In this document: positions 11,101 through 24,200 of the stretch, piece after piece
Position numbering within the stretch: the stretch's first letter is position 1
Layout of the letters: each line of letters starts with the position of its first letter
DNA from: Volvox africanus
Lineage: Eukaryota; Chlorophyta; Chlorophyceae; Chlamydomonadales; Volvocaceae
Direction: 5' to 3'
NCBI GenBank assembly: GCA_030268105.1
Contig: BSDZ01000112.1
Span: 1,383,501-1,447,500, forward strand
Length of the DNA: 64,000 nt
The notes under the pieces: generated by a model
Told to the model about the DNA's origin: nothing
What the model saw: only the letters and a program-made list of their open reading frames with translations
Databases searched by the model: none
Position numbers and translations under genes: made by a program

Positions 11101-14100
11101 TGCAGTGCCGCGGTCGGGTCGTTATCAGGCGGTACCGGACTAGGCGGCGGGGGTATGATACCTCCCGACAACAGAAGAGCTGCGTGGCGGTGCGAGGAAG
11201 GGTGTTTCCAGCGAGCTGGATGCCACGGGAGGCCAGCTGCCGCCGGCAGCAGTGGCGGACGGTGGGATCTAGTGAAAGCGGCAGTGGCAACAGAAGCGCA
11301 CGCGGTAGTGTGCACTGAGCTGGCGCCGCTTGTGCAGATGAGGCCTGGGATGTGCCATGGTGGTGCTGTTTCCTCGCAGGGGGGCCCCTGTGGGTTAAAC
11401 CTTATTGCCAACAGGCAGCTACTGGCTGCCACTGTGGCCGGCGGTACGGCGAATACAGCAGCACCAACGGGTTCTGCCACCATATCCGCAGAAATGGCAG
11501 TAGCGGTAGGTACCCCGCGCATGCTCGCATGTTGGGGCAAGTCCCGGCGAACGGTAGCGAAGGCGGATCTGGGTGGCGGTGGCGACGGCGGCAGCAGCAG
11601 CGACTGTATTAACGTCCGCACCAGCCGTCGCCGGCATGAACTAGGGAGAAGATTGTGGCGCAAATGGCAACGGTGTTGGCGGCTTTCACCTCCGCAAAAG
11701 CTAGCAATGCCGTACGGACCCCGCGCACCGATGTTGACGGCACTCTGTTGGAGCCGGGAGGTCGGGGGGACGGCGAGGGTTGGATGCACTAGATCTTCAG
11801 GAAGCATTTGGCAGCGACATGGTATACAACATACCACAGGTGCAGGACCAGGCCCTGTGGCCGAGTCAGGCGCCGACGCTGCGGTGTCTTCAGTCACGCA
11901 AACATTCAACCTCAACCATTCAACCTCTGATGCCGCCGCACTCAGTCCCAGCGGCGGCCCAGCAGCATCAAAGCTATCAGCGTTTGGCAAAGCTGCAGTT
12001 AATGCTTCAGCTGCCAGCTCTGGGGCAGCTAACCATAGGCCATCGGCTGATGGCGCTGCCGACGATGATGGCTATCCGTTAGTATTGCACAACCATGACG
12101 CCGACAGGCAAATGGTTCAACAGGGCCTTGACGTGACGGAGCTGGGGACAAAGAGACTGTGTGTCAGGTGAGGAGTCGTGTCAGCAAAACGAAACCGTGA
12201 AACCAGGCGGTGGCGTGGGGAATCGGGGTGGAATGTGCGGCTTCCTCGAAGGGGCTTAAGTCAGTAATGTCAATAATCTCAATAATTTTCCTTCAAGCAA
12301 AAGTTACACATTCAAATATTTTGTTTACTACTAGCTCAGGTCAATAGCCATTTAATATCAATATAATGTTTACTTTATTAAAGACAATGACTTTTTGCCA
12401 GTTGAAGTATCATTCTTTAGATAATTGACTACTTCGTTTGTTAATTGTCTACATTTGCTTTACAAGAGATAGCGAAAAGTGTAAAGCACCGTGAGCATAA
12501 AACATAGCAAAATATCAATAACAGAATCAAGACGGAAATCTAATCAGCGACTTCAACAAGTAGTATAACAAGTACAAGTACAAGTACAAGTACAAGGCAC
12601 GTTACCCCAACTTAAGCACAAGACGCATTAAAGCAGGGATTTACAGACGGCGCTGCGGATGGGCTGCGCAGCGCACGCCATGTACCCAAGCGCTGAGAAC
12701 ATTCAGGTATTAGATAGGTACTGAATTCCTACGTTCTATGTCACATGTCCCCATCCTTTCCGCTGTGCTCGTACGCAGATGGTTGGACGAGCTGATTGTT
12801 GCTTTATGGCATGACCTTCAGGTGTGGGAACTAGGTGTGGCGCAGTGCTGCACGAACATGACTTTTGCAGTCGCGGATGCAACACCGAGCATGCCGGGCA
12901 ACCACTGCGATGTAGATAGAGAACACCGTTGTGCTGCGGCGTATCGTTTGGATATGCAGTTCGGTGCAGTCCTGTGCTTTATAATCTGTATTAAATGATA
13001 TTGCAGTGTAGACAGTTTGTGCGCCATGCGGTTTTTAAGGCCTTACGCCTCACAGCAAGAGAGGGCTGCTGCGGTCCTATGCAACGGAGATCTTGTTGCT
13101 GTGAAAGCTCTTCCAAGGGATATAAGAAAGTCTCGGGGAGGACACGCAGCGTATCGGATGTCGGTATCGTCTTAACTCGTTGGTGATTTTGTATCGCTGC
13201 CAAACCCTATAAGTGATGCATTGGGTTACGGATTAGCCGCCAGTGCAAGTAGCACCTGTACTTCAGCCACGGATGCGCTGCAGATTTTCCCAAACGCGTA
13301 ACTGATTGGCATGACTTGCCTAAGCCTATAATGGGTAGTATTAGCTCGCCCTCCTCCCGGTCTCGTCGATGACTCACTGACTTCCGGTTACTCTTGGCCC
13401 CTCCATGGGTCTGGGCCACATTTCCGTGAGCCTACCGTAACGTGTTGGAGTCTGTTGGCCCTCCCACATGTTCGATAATCTTGATGCATGAATGGCTTGC
13501 ACACTCGCGGCCGTGTTCGCTATGTTTCTGGCACCGGCAGGCTTTCCTCGACTGGAAGGCGCTCGATCTGGAACTGGTCGAGGCGGGATTCCGGACACAT
13601 GCAGAAATCGTTGGCGGCGTTGCCCCCGCGCCCACAGCGGACGACTACCAGCTGCAGGCAGGTGCAGCCCCCGCCGGTGCCAACACTATATCGGCGGATG
13701 CAGCTGCCGCACACGGTGCAGAGGATCCGATCTCGACGCCGCCTCCACTGCCCCGGTCGCCACCGCATCTGCCGTCAGTGCCATGCACAGAATGGCTCCG
13801 TCGGGGTCTGCTGGCTGAGCGGCTACATCATGAGCTGGATGCGCTGGCTGCGTATCAGGCTGCCGTGATGACACCACCGGTGGCCGCTTATGGTGGTGGG
13901 GAAACTGGCGGCGCTGTATTTGCCGCTCTGCCCGGAGGTGGCCCGGGAGCCTTCAGCATGATCGCCTGGCAGGTGGGTCTACATTTGAAGCCTTGCTATC
14001 GGTCTTTCCTGGCTATATCGATGCCCTGAACTGCGGCTACACTGGGTCAATCGAGATGCACCTGTGGCCTGCTGGTTGTGATGCAGGTGGTGTAGATGTA

Positions 14101-14765
14101 GACCACCCTGTGGGTCCGGCCCCAAACGGCATTACAGATTACTAAACGTGGTTTGATGAACACATGCCTTTATCCTTCTGGGTACACCCCGTACTCCACC
14201 TGGGCGATCAAAATGGTCCATGCAGGCCATCATGCGCCTGGCACCGGTGGCCGAGCCCCGGCACGTCTCATGGGCGCTGCGGGGCGCTCAGGCCGTGATG
14301 ACGTGGCTGGAGACCCGTCGTGTTTCGGGTGTAGTTCCGTCAGCAGGAGCCGCAACGGTGCCGCTCACTACCGGCTTCGTGGCGGCGCTGATGACCGGAA
14401 CGGCAGGAGGTGGAGCTGGTGCGGCTGCCGCTGGATTCGCTGCACCTGCCGCTGCAGCGGCATTGACGGCCGGCGCCAAGCTTCAGGCGTGCCCTCTGTC
14501 GGTCGTACACTGCCTACACCTTATTGCGGCGGTGCTCGGAGAGTCAGCTGTAGAAGAGACTCTGATATTACAGAATGGGTCGTCACTCAGAGCGGGTGCA
14601 TGGGGGGAGGCTAACATGGCGAAGGGTGTAGTAGCCATGGATGTATTAGGGGCTGCGGCAGCGGTTCCGACACCCCTTCACCCTGTCATTGCAACTGTCA
14701 TCCGGCATGCTGTTCGGGCGTCAGCCTCGCAACCTGAGCTGGGCATGGGAGCGGCTACCTCATGA
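5120..14765 (+). CDS. ChAPs family TPR protein (Chs5-Arf1-binding, BUD7/BCH1-like)
   Basis: ChAPs proteins are Arf1-dependent cargo adaptors; in yeast they form the exomer at the trans-Golgi. Exons: 5120-5401 (GLGPPDLCWLQ, GVDASSSAAVAAYFATL), 5568-about 5800 (CCYDPLARLDVRCELCIPGG), 6348-6459, 7229-7394 (TPR-like YPTAALYVAAVQRECGLYDE), 7679-7768, 7889-8065 (LRPAWLVLSRAHV, then LNLVPPPPLP), 8271-8366, 8734-8907, 9215-9313 (GWDGFLRLRSSVFVMHTD), 9572-9719, 9903-9973, 10267-12167, 12779-12821 (WLDELIVALWHDLQ), 13541-13972 (LAERLHHELDALAAY) and 14226-14765 (AIMRLAPVAEPRHVSWAL). The order matches the family, and nearly all junctions agree in phase; for instance exon 12 leaves AG and exon 13 supplies A. 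Between exons 3 and 4 the phase does not close, so a micro-exon is likely missing. The model is about 1,515 residues, roughly twice the family norm, because of exon 12. The first ATG in frame is at 5120. Confidence 0.8.
9730..9751 (+). other. G-quadruplex-capable G tract in ChAPs intron 10
   Basis: Four G runs (4, 4, 4 and 7) are separated by single T bases, a textbook G4 pattern with one-base loops. It lies 11 bp after the proposed donor of exon 10 on the transcribed sense strand, so it would form in the pre-mRNA next to the splice site. Confidence 0.7.
10267..12167 (+). other. Giant low-complexity exon 12 of the ChAPs gene
   Basis: This exon of about 634 codons starts with conserved-looking DAYKDPRVAFAREAHRRHL, then becomes rich in Gly, Ala, Ser and Gln, including a Gln run near 10820. 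It ends at CAG|GTGAGG, and the in-frame stop lies inside the donor. The frame stays open throughout, and phases match on both sides (phase 0 in, phase 2 out). Such insertions are common in volvocine proteins. A long open frame on the opposite strand (10941-11990) is a shadow of GC-rich coding sequence. Confidence 0.65.
12260..12545. other. AT-rich block inside ChAPs intron 12
   Basis: Base composition switches sharply from GC-rich exon 12 to AT-rich sequence made of taat, ttta and aata words. It may be an old transposon insertion in the intron, but I found no terminal repeats or coding remnants. Confidence 0.4.
12568..12596. repeat. Hexanucleotide microsatellite (acaagt)n
   Basis: Nearly five perfect copies of acaagt lie in intron 12 of the ChAPs gene. 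Confidence 0.9.
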
Positions 14766-15110
14766 TCTTGGTCTGGTCTCCGAAATTTTGGCGCGGATGG
14801 TCCCAGGACTGATCCGGCCGCCTTCAAACAGGCCGCCGCCTCTGACTGGAAGTGGAACCCCTCGGCAGCACTTGTATTTGCCTAAATGAAAGGTGCAGTA
14901 CGTGATTGGATAACCTGAGGAACAGATGTAGCGGTATGGCTGCGATAGGGGATGGGGTTCTGCAGGGTGACCGACAACGGATTTGGTATACACTGGTATA
15001 CGCGCTGAACTAACCTGAGGTGATTTGGCGTACTTCGTAACAGTTTGGGGAAATGAGGAAATACCTAGCATTCAAAAGACATCCCAGTTCATCTCACATC
15101 GACACTGGTG

Positions 15111-15115
15111 TGTAA
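15111..15115 (+). terminator. Candidate TGTAA poly(A) signal of the ChAPs gene
   Basis: TGTAA lies 346 bp past the stop codon at 14763-14765, within the usual volvocine 3' UTR length. Confidence 0.45.
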
Positions 15116-15161
15116 ATCGTACCATATCAGCACCTGTACACAAGGTTCAGCCTCTCTGCTC

Positions 15162-15166
15162 TTACA
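15162..15166 (-). terminator. Candidate TGTAA poly(A) signal of the kinase gene
   Basis: TTACA on the plus strand reads TGTAA on the minus strand. It is the nearest such site found downstream of the kinase stop, giving a 3' UTR of about 1 kb that would end close to the ChAPs signal. Confidence 0.35.
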
Positions 15167-16176
15167 GCAGCCACTACAACAACCTGCCATCCGCTATGGA
15201 GTTTGGCGTAATATAGAGAGCAAAACAACTGAAATGAAACACAGCAAGCACACACCAACATGAACGAACTCATCAAGGCCCTCACCGTCACCGCGCTATA
15301 GTCATGGCAATCTCGTCTGTCTGGCGCACGAAAAGACACTAGTTATAAAGCAGTTTGTTATTTCCATAATTTCATGGGTAATACACACCTAGGAGTTGAC
15401 GAGGAAAGGTGACAACGCGTTCACGCATATCAAGATTGCGGGCGACCATAAACTCGCCTATGATAAGGACGGGATATGATATTGATGTGCTGCAACGGAA
15501 CCTTCATTAGCGGACCCTTGCACGATCCATGCAACTAGCGTCAACTCGCACCCAGCAATTATCATGCCCACCCGTCCGCTGAGCTTTCCCAGATTGCCCC
15601 TACCTGCCTACCTACCTAAATCATATGCCTAACTAAAGCCGAAGTACCAACTTATGCGGATAGGGTGGCAAAGCGAATTCGGGTGGGCTTGCCGTTTGTT
15701 GGCAGCCCTGTAGAACGACGCGCCGAGCGAGGCCAGGAGCCCCCGATTGGCCAAAATGGAGATGCTGACGGTTCATGAAAGCGTTTAATGCCGATCAGGA
15801 GGCAGTGGCGTGACATAATGTTGTAAGATGCATGTAAGCCTATATTGCCACCACCTAAGCCCAGCATACAGAATTAGTGGCAGTGAACGCAAAGATGAAC
15901 CACGCAACCCTGCCCTGTACAATGCTGCCCAGCAACACAACCGCACCGAGTGTGTTTGTGCTTGCGTTATGCGTATGTGCCCTGAATTGCGCATAGGTGA
16001 ATTCCGAGCGCATAAATTTAGCATCCGCTAGAAATGCAAGTATATGTGCCCTTGCACGCTAAGGGATTCACCGACTCCAAGCCATACGTACGAGCAATAC
16101 ATGGCATGCCCAAAATAAATCATTACGTGGACTAATGGACAAAGCGAACCGGGAACAAGAGGAATCCGAGGCGAGC

Positions 16177-19100
16177 CTAGAACCTGCGGCTACCGGGTCC
16201 GGGTAGACCCCCGCCGCCGCCTCCAAAGTGGTCGCCGCCAACATTGGTCGCGGTGGCAGCAATCTCCTGCTTTGTCAATCGCTCCAGGATGTCCTCAAGC
16301 CGCTCAGCTACTTCGCCAAAGCTGGGGCGTGCACGTGGATTGCCGTGCCAGCATGCCTGTAAAATAGATACGGGTGGTTAGTGTTGGATGGCCAAGGGCA
16401 GCAAAGGCAGCTGAGTTTGTCAGCTGAAGGTTTGGAAGGAGTAGGGATACATCCGCGCGCCTGAAGAAAGTGCAGAATGTCAAGAATACACGCACCGATG
16501 CGTACTGACGTGAATGATGTGGAGCACGAAGAGTTTGGCGCGGCCCTGACGACATAGCTATAATGCTATCGATATGGTCAAGTAGTATACGTATAATAGC
16601 GCATTACCGCGGGGGAATCCATGATTAAAATAAAGTGTGTCGGTACCGTTGGCGTCTGGAACGCAAGTAAACGGCTTACATTTGAGATTTGAAGGAATAT
16701 GCATAATAAATACACCAGAATATACTAATCATGCATACATGAATGCGCTGGCAAAGCAAATCGCGGAATGGCGATGGTTTGGCTCCGGAATCGTGCTCAA
16801 TGCGGCTCAACATCGTGCTCCGTTTCCTCACTCCCGCATTTTTCCCCCGCTAACAAACAAATGTTAATTGAACCCCACGGGCTGTCGTCCTCCATTCTCT
16901 ACAGAATGGAGTCATGCGCGCACGCACTAAGCCAACCTAAACATATGTGCACGGACTCAAATGAAGGATGATGCAAATGCAAACACACATACAGCACAGG
17001 CACAGATGCGTGCGAGTGACACCAGTAGAGCGAAGATTTCCCTCAGCGGAACTGGGCTGAGCCGAGCCGAGCTGGGCAAGCTTTCGCTTCAACCTCGCGC
17101 GGAGTTACGAATGGATCCACGCAAACGGATAGTGAAGTGGCCGTAGGGCAGCTGCATCCAAGGTCGGTGGCGTTACCACGATACTAAATACGTATGCTGA
17201 TGACACAAGGTCAATAGAAACACGCATCGTTGGCTGCTTAATCATTTTTAACTGCCCTGCTGCTTTCCTGCGCTATCGTTCGGGTAAGCCTTCTATATAT
17301 CGCGTGCTCCATCCCCCTGCCTTCTTTACCTTCATGAGTGTCGCCCAGTCTGGGTCGCAGTCAGAAGGCAAATCAGGTCGGAGACTGCCGGTCATCACCC
17401 CTGCGAATATGTCTGCCAAGCTGTACGAGCTGTACGGCTGTTCCCCGAGCTGCCAGATTTCCCAGAGAACGATAGCAAATGAGAACACGTCCACCTGCGC
17501 GACCAAACGAGCGTGTGGGGAGGGAGAACGGGAAGATGAAAATGCCACAGCTAGAGGCAGCAAAATGAAAGCTTGCCGCTGTACAGTGCAATGATAACGT
17601 AGCCGCGGCGGCATACCAAAATGCCAGACGGCGAGACAGCTGGTCGTTGTTTCCGATCCGTAAACAGTAGTAGGATTAGAGGCAGAAGTTATGGTGCAAC
17701 TAATAGTACCAGAATCCATAAGGATCCTGGCAACCCATAAGTTGTCTTGGGCGGCTGGTGAGGAATACTACCACCCACCGGTAACACCGATAGTTAAATC
17801 AACAGACTAGGCAGATGGTTAGGAATGTCCCTACCTTCTCGTTAACTCGATCATCAAGGCAATCCGTGTTGCCGTTGTTGTGGAAGATGTTATTGTTGCT
17901 AGCAACCGTAACAGTAGTGATCGCAGCAATGTCAGTGACGCCATTCACGTCACCATCTAAACCGCCACCGTCAATACTGCCGCCACCGCTGCCAAGATTG
18001 GCAGCTACAGCTGCAGTCGCTATAACGACGCCTGCATGATCGCACGCCACCGCTGCACCCGCCGCCGCCTCCTGACGCTGCTTTCCCCGCACACCAGGAA
18101 ATAACTCGGGCGCCATCCACGGCAACGTGCCCCGCATGTTCCCGCTCACAAAGCTATCCTTCTTTTTCTGTTCATGTCCCACAGGTCCCAATACGGAGGC
18201 ACCAGGATAGGATAGGAGCCGTTGGCCGTGAGCGCGATTCTCTCTTTTTAATCGTTTCAAGCTTGAATGATGAACTACGAAGCCTCACACGGATCACGTG
18301 AAAGAGGAGATATACGAATGCGAGCAGGGACCCCCTGCAACCTTGTCTCTTCACACGAGAGCACCTCTCGATAGGACGATACCCCTTCCCCCTACACACT
18401 GACACACTTACCTTCGACAGCCCCAGGTCCCCGATCTTGACGATGGGCCTCGCGGGGTCCCTCAGATCACATAGCAGGTTGTCGCATTTTAGGTCAAAAT
18501 GCACCAGGTACTGGTTGTGGAGGTACTCCATGCCGCGAGCGGCCTGGGGAGCCAAACACGGGGAGCGGGACGCACAAGGGGAAAGCATAAAGGGTATGCC
18601 TGGAACAACGAAGGAGGGCGTGCGGGAGGCGGCTAGTGAATAGTACGTGTGGCAGATAGCGAAACATTTGGAAAAAAATAGGTTAATTAACTAGTTAAAT
18701 TCAATATTTAAAGGAGGTATGGTTATGTCAATAAACAGATTAGGACTAATATTAATAGTACCGCTTCTAGTAAGTGGTTTATTGCAGGTGGCTATTACAG
18801 AAATAGAGCGCTGGGTCCCCCTAGCTTCCTCTCTCCTTTGGTTGACCAAGGTTGTCGTTCAATGCTTTCAACATAAGTCCTCATTCCTCGTCGTCTGCCT
18901 CCTGGAAAATGATTGTGCCGCACAAGGATATAAGCGCCCCTTGGGTACCATCTAACAAGTTAGACATGTAATTACCTGCCATTCAAATAAGTAACCAAAT
19001 CTTAAGACCGTGAGCCAATCCTCATTATGCACAAACGATGAAAGAGGCTGAACCAACAACAGCAAAATCGCTTTCACAGAATGCCACCGCCAACAAAGCG

Positions 19101-21211
19101 TTCGCGATCCTTTGTTCCTTACCACCCTGAGTGTTCATGGGACATCACACACGCCCATCCAAACCGTTTACACGCCCCGGAACACTTGGTTACCTGCAGA
19201 GCGATCGCCGCGCGAAGTCTACGACTGATGTTCGCCCCCTGTCCACACAAGGGACATGCAAAGTCAGTGTCTCGATAGCGCCGCCGACATCAGAGGACGT
19301 AAACCGTTGTCTTCGTGCCAGTTCCACCTTATCAGATCCTCAAGGCCATCGAAACCGTGCAGCCGCGTTTCTGTCAATTGCAGTTCCGTTAGCTACCTAC
19401 GACTGGCTCGGAGCCCAACCCCATACGGAGAACCTAACCCAACCTTGCCATATACAAGGGATTGCAAGCACTAACAGAAACAAATTTTGATCATCGATGC
19501 CGGGGAAACAGTTGTAATAGACAACATCCCACTCTTCTGCTCACCACCCCATTCCCCATCACCGCCACGAGCACCACCGTCACGGCCGCTACCCCGGCCC
19601 ATTGCCGGATGTGGAGTCAAGACGACGACGCTCCCTCACCTGCTTCCTGAGCCTTGAAAGTCCGCTCTTCAGGGAACCCATCTTCATATACTCCACGACC
19701 GTGGCGTAGCAACCCGGGGTAGCCACAATGCCGTAGAACGCAATGACGCACGGGTGACGCAGTGACGCAAGCCGCTCGGCCTCGTAGAAAACCTGTCGTA
19801 AGAAACACCAAAAACCGAATCACCTCAGGTCAGTGTTGAGTGCGGCATACAACGGAATCTATGACTTGAATACATACAACTCACCATTTAAACATACATA
19901 TATACACAAACGCACCCACTGCTGCAGCATGCCAGGAGCCGAGCAAAGCCCGAATATCAACCGTGATTCCCAGCACCCACCCGACCTCTCAACCCCCTCC
20001 CCTCCCAAAACAATCCTAAGGCACACAAGGCTCATGCCTAGGCCACAGAGAGGACAACCAACCATTAAAAAAATAGCCCAGAGCGCCTCTCACCCGGTAC
20101 ACTTACCCAAGCATTTGCATTCGCACGTGCACACAACAGGGTCCTGTCCCTACCTCACCTCATTGGGAGGTCCATCCAGCGATGTCTGATTCAGCAGCTC
20201 CTTCAGCGCCACCTCCACCCCCCGCCACTTTGCCAGCCACACACTTCCGAAACACCCGCGCCCCAACTCACGAACCTGCTACGGCAACGGGAACGGCAAC
20301 ATTCGAAGCAGGTTATAATATAACAAAACAGCAGTGGTTTGGGATCAAACGGGCTAAAATAGCCCAGAAAAAAAGGGCTTATCACCACCGCGGGCTTATC
20401 ACCACTGAGAAACCAACAAAGGACAAATCTAAGGGCGATGATTGCGGTAGTGGTCACCGTGGTCTTACTGTATGCAAGCTGTCTTTTGAAGCTTCCAGCG
20501 TCTTTCGACTGCTGCCTACTGCTACTTCGGCGTAGCAAAGTAGCAGACACAGAGATGCCCGCTTACATCAGTATTCTCCTTTTATGTCCCTTGCAGTATC
20601 CTGCCGGCCGGGACCCATGCGCTCCTGTCCTACTCCTCGCTCGCCACCCCTGTCGTTACCTTAACAAGGTCATCAGCATTGATCCGCTGAAGGTTCTGCG
20701 GAATGTACACTTCATGTACGGGGTCTGCCGGCCGCCACACGCCGTCACTGTCCCACAACCCGTGATCCAGTGCCGAGCCCACCGCCACACGAATGCCACC
20801 GCCGTGCAGACGGCGAAGAGGATGAGGTACAGCCGCTGCTAACAGTGCTACCGCTGATGGCGGCGCCGAGGCTGATGGCGGCAACAACGAGGGCGCTGCT
20901 GCCGACCCCGTCGACGCTGATGTAGAGGCCCCGCACATCTGCACGGATCGAGGTGACGGAGGAGGTCCCTGCCATCCTGGTGGCATGGGAATGTGTACGG
21001 ACGAGTACGACGGCAAGCATTTGTTTCCGCCAGCGGGCTCTAATCCGGTCACTGTAAATGTCGCCGTCGCCATCACCGGGACACTCACCCCGCTCCCGTT
21101 CGATATCTTGGTGGATGTGGATGCGCATGTTGATGTCATCGCTCCTGCTTGTGATGACGTCGGCGGCGGCGACGGCACCGTCAACATCCCACCTCCCCCC
21201 GATGTCACCAT
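16177..21211 (-). CDS. Raf-like (TKL, MAPKKK-type) protein kinase
   Basis: Eight exons on the minus strand: 20660-21211, 20159-20275, 19640-19792, 19194-19238, 18412-18543, 17835-18167, 17330-17494 and 16177-16356. Every exon is a multiple of three and every intron is phase 0, giving 558 residues. About 184 N-terminal residues are low complexity and end LQRINADDLVK. The kinase domain follows: glycine loop GRGCFGSV (189-196), VALKE with Lys209, EAERLASLRHP with Glu227, catalytic loop HFDLKCDNLL (Asp306), DLG (328-330), GTLPWMAPE (346-354), VDVFSFAIVLWEIW from 445 and CWHGNPRARPSF near the end. HFD in place of HRD and KCDN are typical of plant Raf-like MAPKKKs. About 85 residues of low complexity are inserted between APE and VDVFSF. 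The tail is Gly-rich. No PB1 domain was recognised, and further upstream exons are possible. Confidence 0.85.
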
Positions 21212-24200
21212 GCGAGGGGACAGCCGCGGTGAGTTCGGCGCCAGAGTGTGCGGCTGGAGCTGGTGTTGGTACTGGGTTTGCTGGTTATAGAGCGGTGAAT
21301 GAGGGCTGGCAATTCCCGAAGCGTCCGAATGACGTTGGCGTGGTGAAGGGTTGGAGATGTGGAAATGGGAGACGGGTGTAGCTCCATGGGGTGTGCCTTG
21401 CCCAACATCTGGATAGGGAAGGGGACCAGAGGAAAAAAAGCGAACAAAAAAGCAGGAAACTGGAAAAAGCTATAGTAGGGGATGGCCGTTAGGGGATAAT
21501 CGGGCACAGCAAACAGCGAACAGCGGTTTCTCGGCAGAGGACCCTATTTAGTCGAGCAAATCTTAGGGCATTCCTCAAACACCATTCCAATCAGACCCCA
21601 TTCGTGCCATGGCGTGATGAAGTTTCGTGCCATGCATGTATACAGATGATGTCATCCCCACGAACTGTTACCAACTTCTTCCGCCGTTTCTGACTACATG
21701 TCTGCTGTTAGTGGTAAATGTTCAACCCTCAACCACCTCGCTCCAGCATCCACGAGTTCGGTCATTGGCCTTAGAAGAGCAATAGATCCCTTCAACCAAC
21801 CCTCTAATGGATCCTCCAATCCACCAGGCGCACCCGCTTGTGCCTCCCCTGTCGCTGCCTTGTTCCCCGCCGTAGCCGTCGACGATGCCGCTGCATGCCC
21901 TTGCTCCCACGTCTCCGCCGAGCCTCCAACACCCACGAAACCAAGCCAACTTCCGCCACCGCCTCCGCCTCCTCCGCCATTCCTGGTTCCTACCCGCCCG
22001 GCGCGATATCGTTCTTTAAAGGTGAGAGATACGTTCATTGCGGCCTCTAGCTCCGAGTTCAGTCGCTGTTACGAGGCCCAAGGGAGATTGCAAAAAATTA
22101 CAGAAAAAAGGGACGACGAGGTGGAACGGGTTAGGAATACCTGGATAAGATGGCGTAGCGTTGTGATAGCAACACCGAAGCCAAGGCTGTTCAAAAGGAC
22201 GAATCAGGGGAGGATCGGGGTACTTGAAACCGACAGGCTGGAAGAGTCGGGCCCCAAAGCGACCGTACAGCCAGATAAACGTTTTTCTGCTAAAGCATAG
22301 CGTACAGTGGTCGGTAGAGGTCCAGACGTAGGGGTTCAGAGCCCAGGTAAGGGTGGTTCATGAAGGTAGCACCAGACGAGTGTAAGAGCTTCATGTAACG
22401 ACGCAGGTTGGGAAAGCCAAGCCATTGGTCATTTCTAGTATCCCACAACAATACGCGCCTATCACGTATGCATGCGCCTGCGCCCTGAAATGCTGTGCGC
22501 TGCCCTCCCGAATTGCCGCACTTTGACGTATGCCTCGTCCACAGGGCTTGGTCTTTCCTCCCCGCAGCTGGGCACGGACGGTCGGAAGTCGCTGCCCAGA
22601 AGCGCATCGATTTCCGACACTGTCCGCCACGCCTTGACCAAGGAGTCTTCGCGGGTCGCCAGCTAATAGGAACAGGGGGGGATCAAAATTGAATATGCAT
22701 TGGAGCCGAAGTGGAACCCAGAAAGAAAGCGCGAGCGGGTCGAGAGGGTTTTGGGTAACAAAAAGGTAATGCAGATGGTGAGTAGCACACGTACCGGAAG
22801 TCCCAGCGACACGCTGCTGCTTACCGGAAGCCGAGGGATGACTAGTCATTTTTGTTGCCCCAGCCCAACACTCACCATCCGGGCTACTCTAGGGACGCCA
22901 AGAGCCCTGACCAGCCAAGCCAACCGGAGACACCGCGAGCTCAATATGCCCCATCCCATACGCTTCCCAGCAACCCGTCGCGACCTCAGTCGTCGCCGTT
23001 AAGTCTCACCAAACCATGCTCGTCACACCGTATTCCCGCTTTCTGCTCATGCCCCTCTCCGGTGCCGTGAGCCCGATCCATCTGCCAACTGAAGCACACG
23101 TGCCTCTACCACAGAGACGATATCATCCATCCACCCGGGTACAATCCTATGAAAAGACTGGAAAAACCCTTATCCCTAACTGGACGAGGGGTTTCTTAAT
23201 GTAATCCTTGGGACAGGTCTCGACATTGTTTGAACCCCAGCGGCTCTCCCGTATACTTTTCCCTCAGACGGTGTTCATCACATCCCCACCTGTCACCCAA
23301 TCTATCTCAGACTGTTCACCTGCCCTTAGCATCAATCTCTGGAAGTGGGTTCAATGTACATCAAGAGGTTTTCCTACCTTTGTGGTATATAGCCATGGCC
23401 GCGCGGCTACCTGAGAATACCCTTCACCAACCCACCCTTACTTGCCCATGAACCACGAACTTATTACATCGAAGTGCACTTTGATAATGATTGCCATGAT
23501 TGCCATCCATGCGACAGATTCCAGAATTTGGTTTCCATATAGGGTACAGTACTTGTTATCAATGAATTCTATGGTTCGGCACACTCCCGAGCCTCTTTCG
23601 GACTTGCTCACATCATTTACAACTGGTTCATTCATTGTACTTGACCGCTTGGTGTGGAAGAACTGGAAGCGGCCCTGCACGGACGGAAACGGCGTACAAG
23701 GTTGATGCTGTGCTTTGTATGTGCAGCAGAACAGAGGTCACATCCAGCGGCATATCATCTCACATTATAGGCCACGACATGCGTGTCCGGGTCCGCCCTT
23801 TCCTGCGAGCGGCCTCCGTTTACAATGCGGTCCAGAGAGCTCTCAAATTGCCGTAATCCCATGCCATCAGCTCCGATGCCGCTGCTTAAGCTTGGAAACG
23901 TGTCGCTTGAAGCCGAAGTTCGAGAGTTCATTGCCGGCTGCGAGGGGCACTCCCTCGAGAGCCCTTGCCGCTCGTCTTGGCTCAGCGGCATCCGTAATGG
24001 AAACCAAAGCACACTAGCAAAGCCCACATGTAAATTGCAATAATTAAATACCGTATCATGTAGCGAAAGTTTTCAGCACAGAGTGGTAAAATTTGAAGCC
24101 CATTGATATGGTGACCGAAATATCCAACGGTAAGGGCTTCGGTATTCTTAGTATATTAATCATGAAAGGGCATAAACGGGAGGTATGTCATCCTACGGCC

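Larger units (their letters stand above)
14766..16176. other. Convergent intergenic region between ChAPs and kinase genes
   Basis: The plus-strand ChAPs gene stops at 14765 and the minus-strand kinase gene stops at 16177, so this interval holds both 3' UTRs. I see no coding motif. Candidate poly(A) signals lie at 15111-15115 (plus strand) and 15162-15166 (minus strand). Confidence 0.5.

Noticed and set aside
10941..11990. 349-codon open frame on the minus strand
   Set aside because: It lies opposite the GC-rich ChAPs exon 12, whose phases fit its neighbours. The minus frame is Pro/Ser/Arg-rich with no motif and looks like a complement shadow.
21694..22300. Frames on both strands with Gly or Pro runs
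   Set aside because: The minus frame may be an exon, but neither could be joined in phase to the kinase gene or matched to a family.
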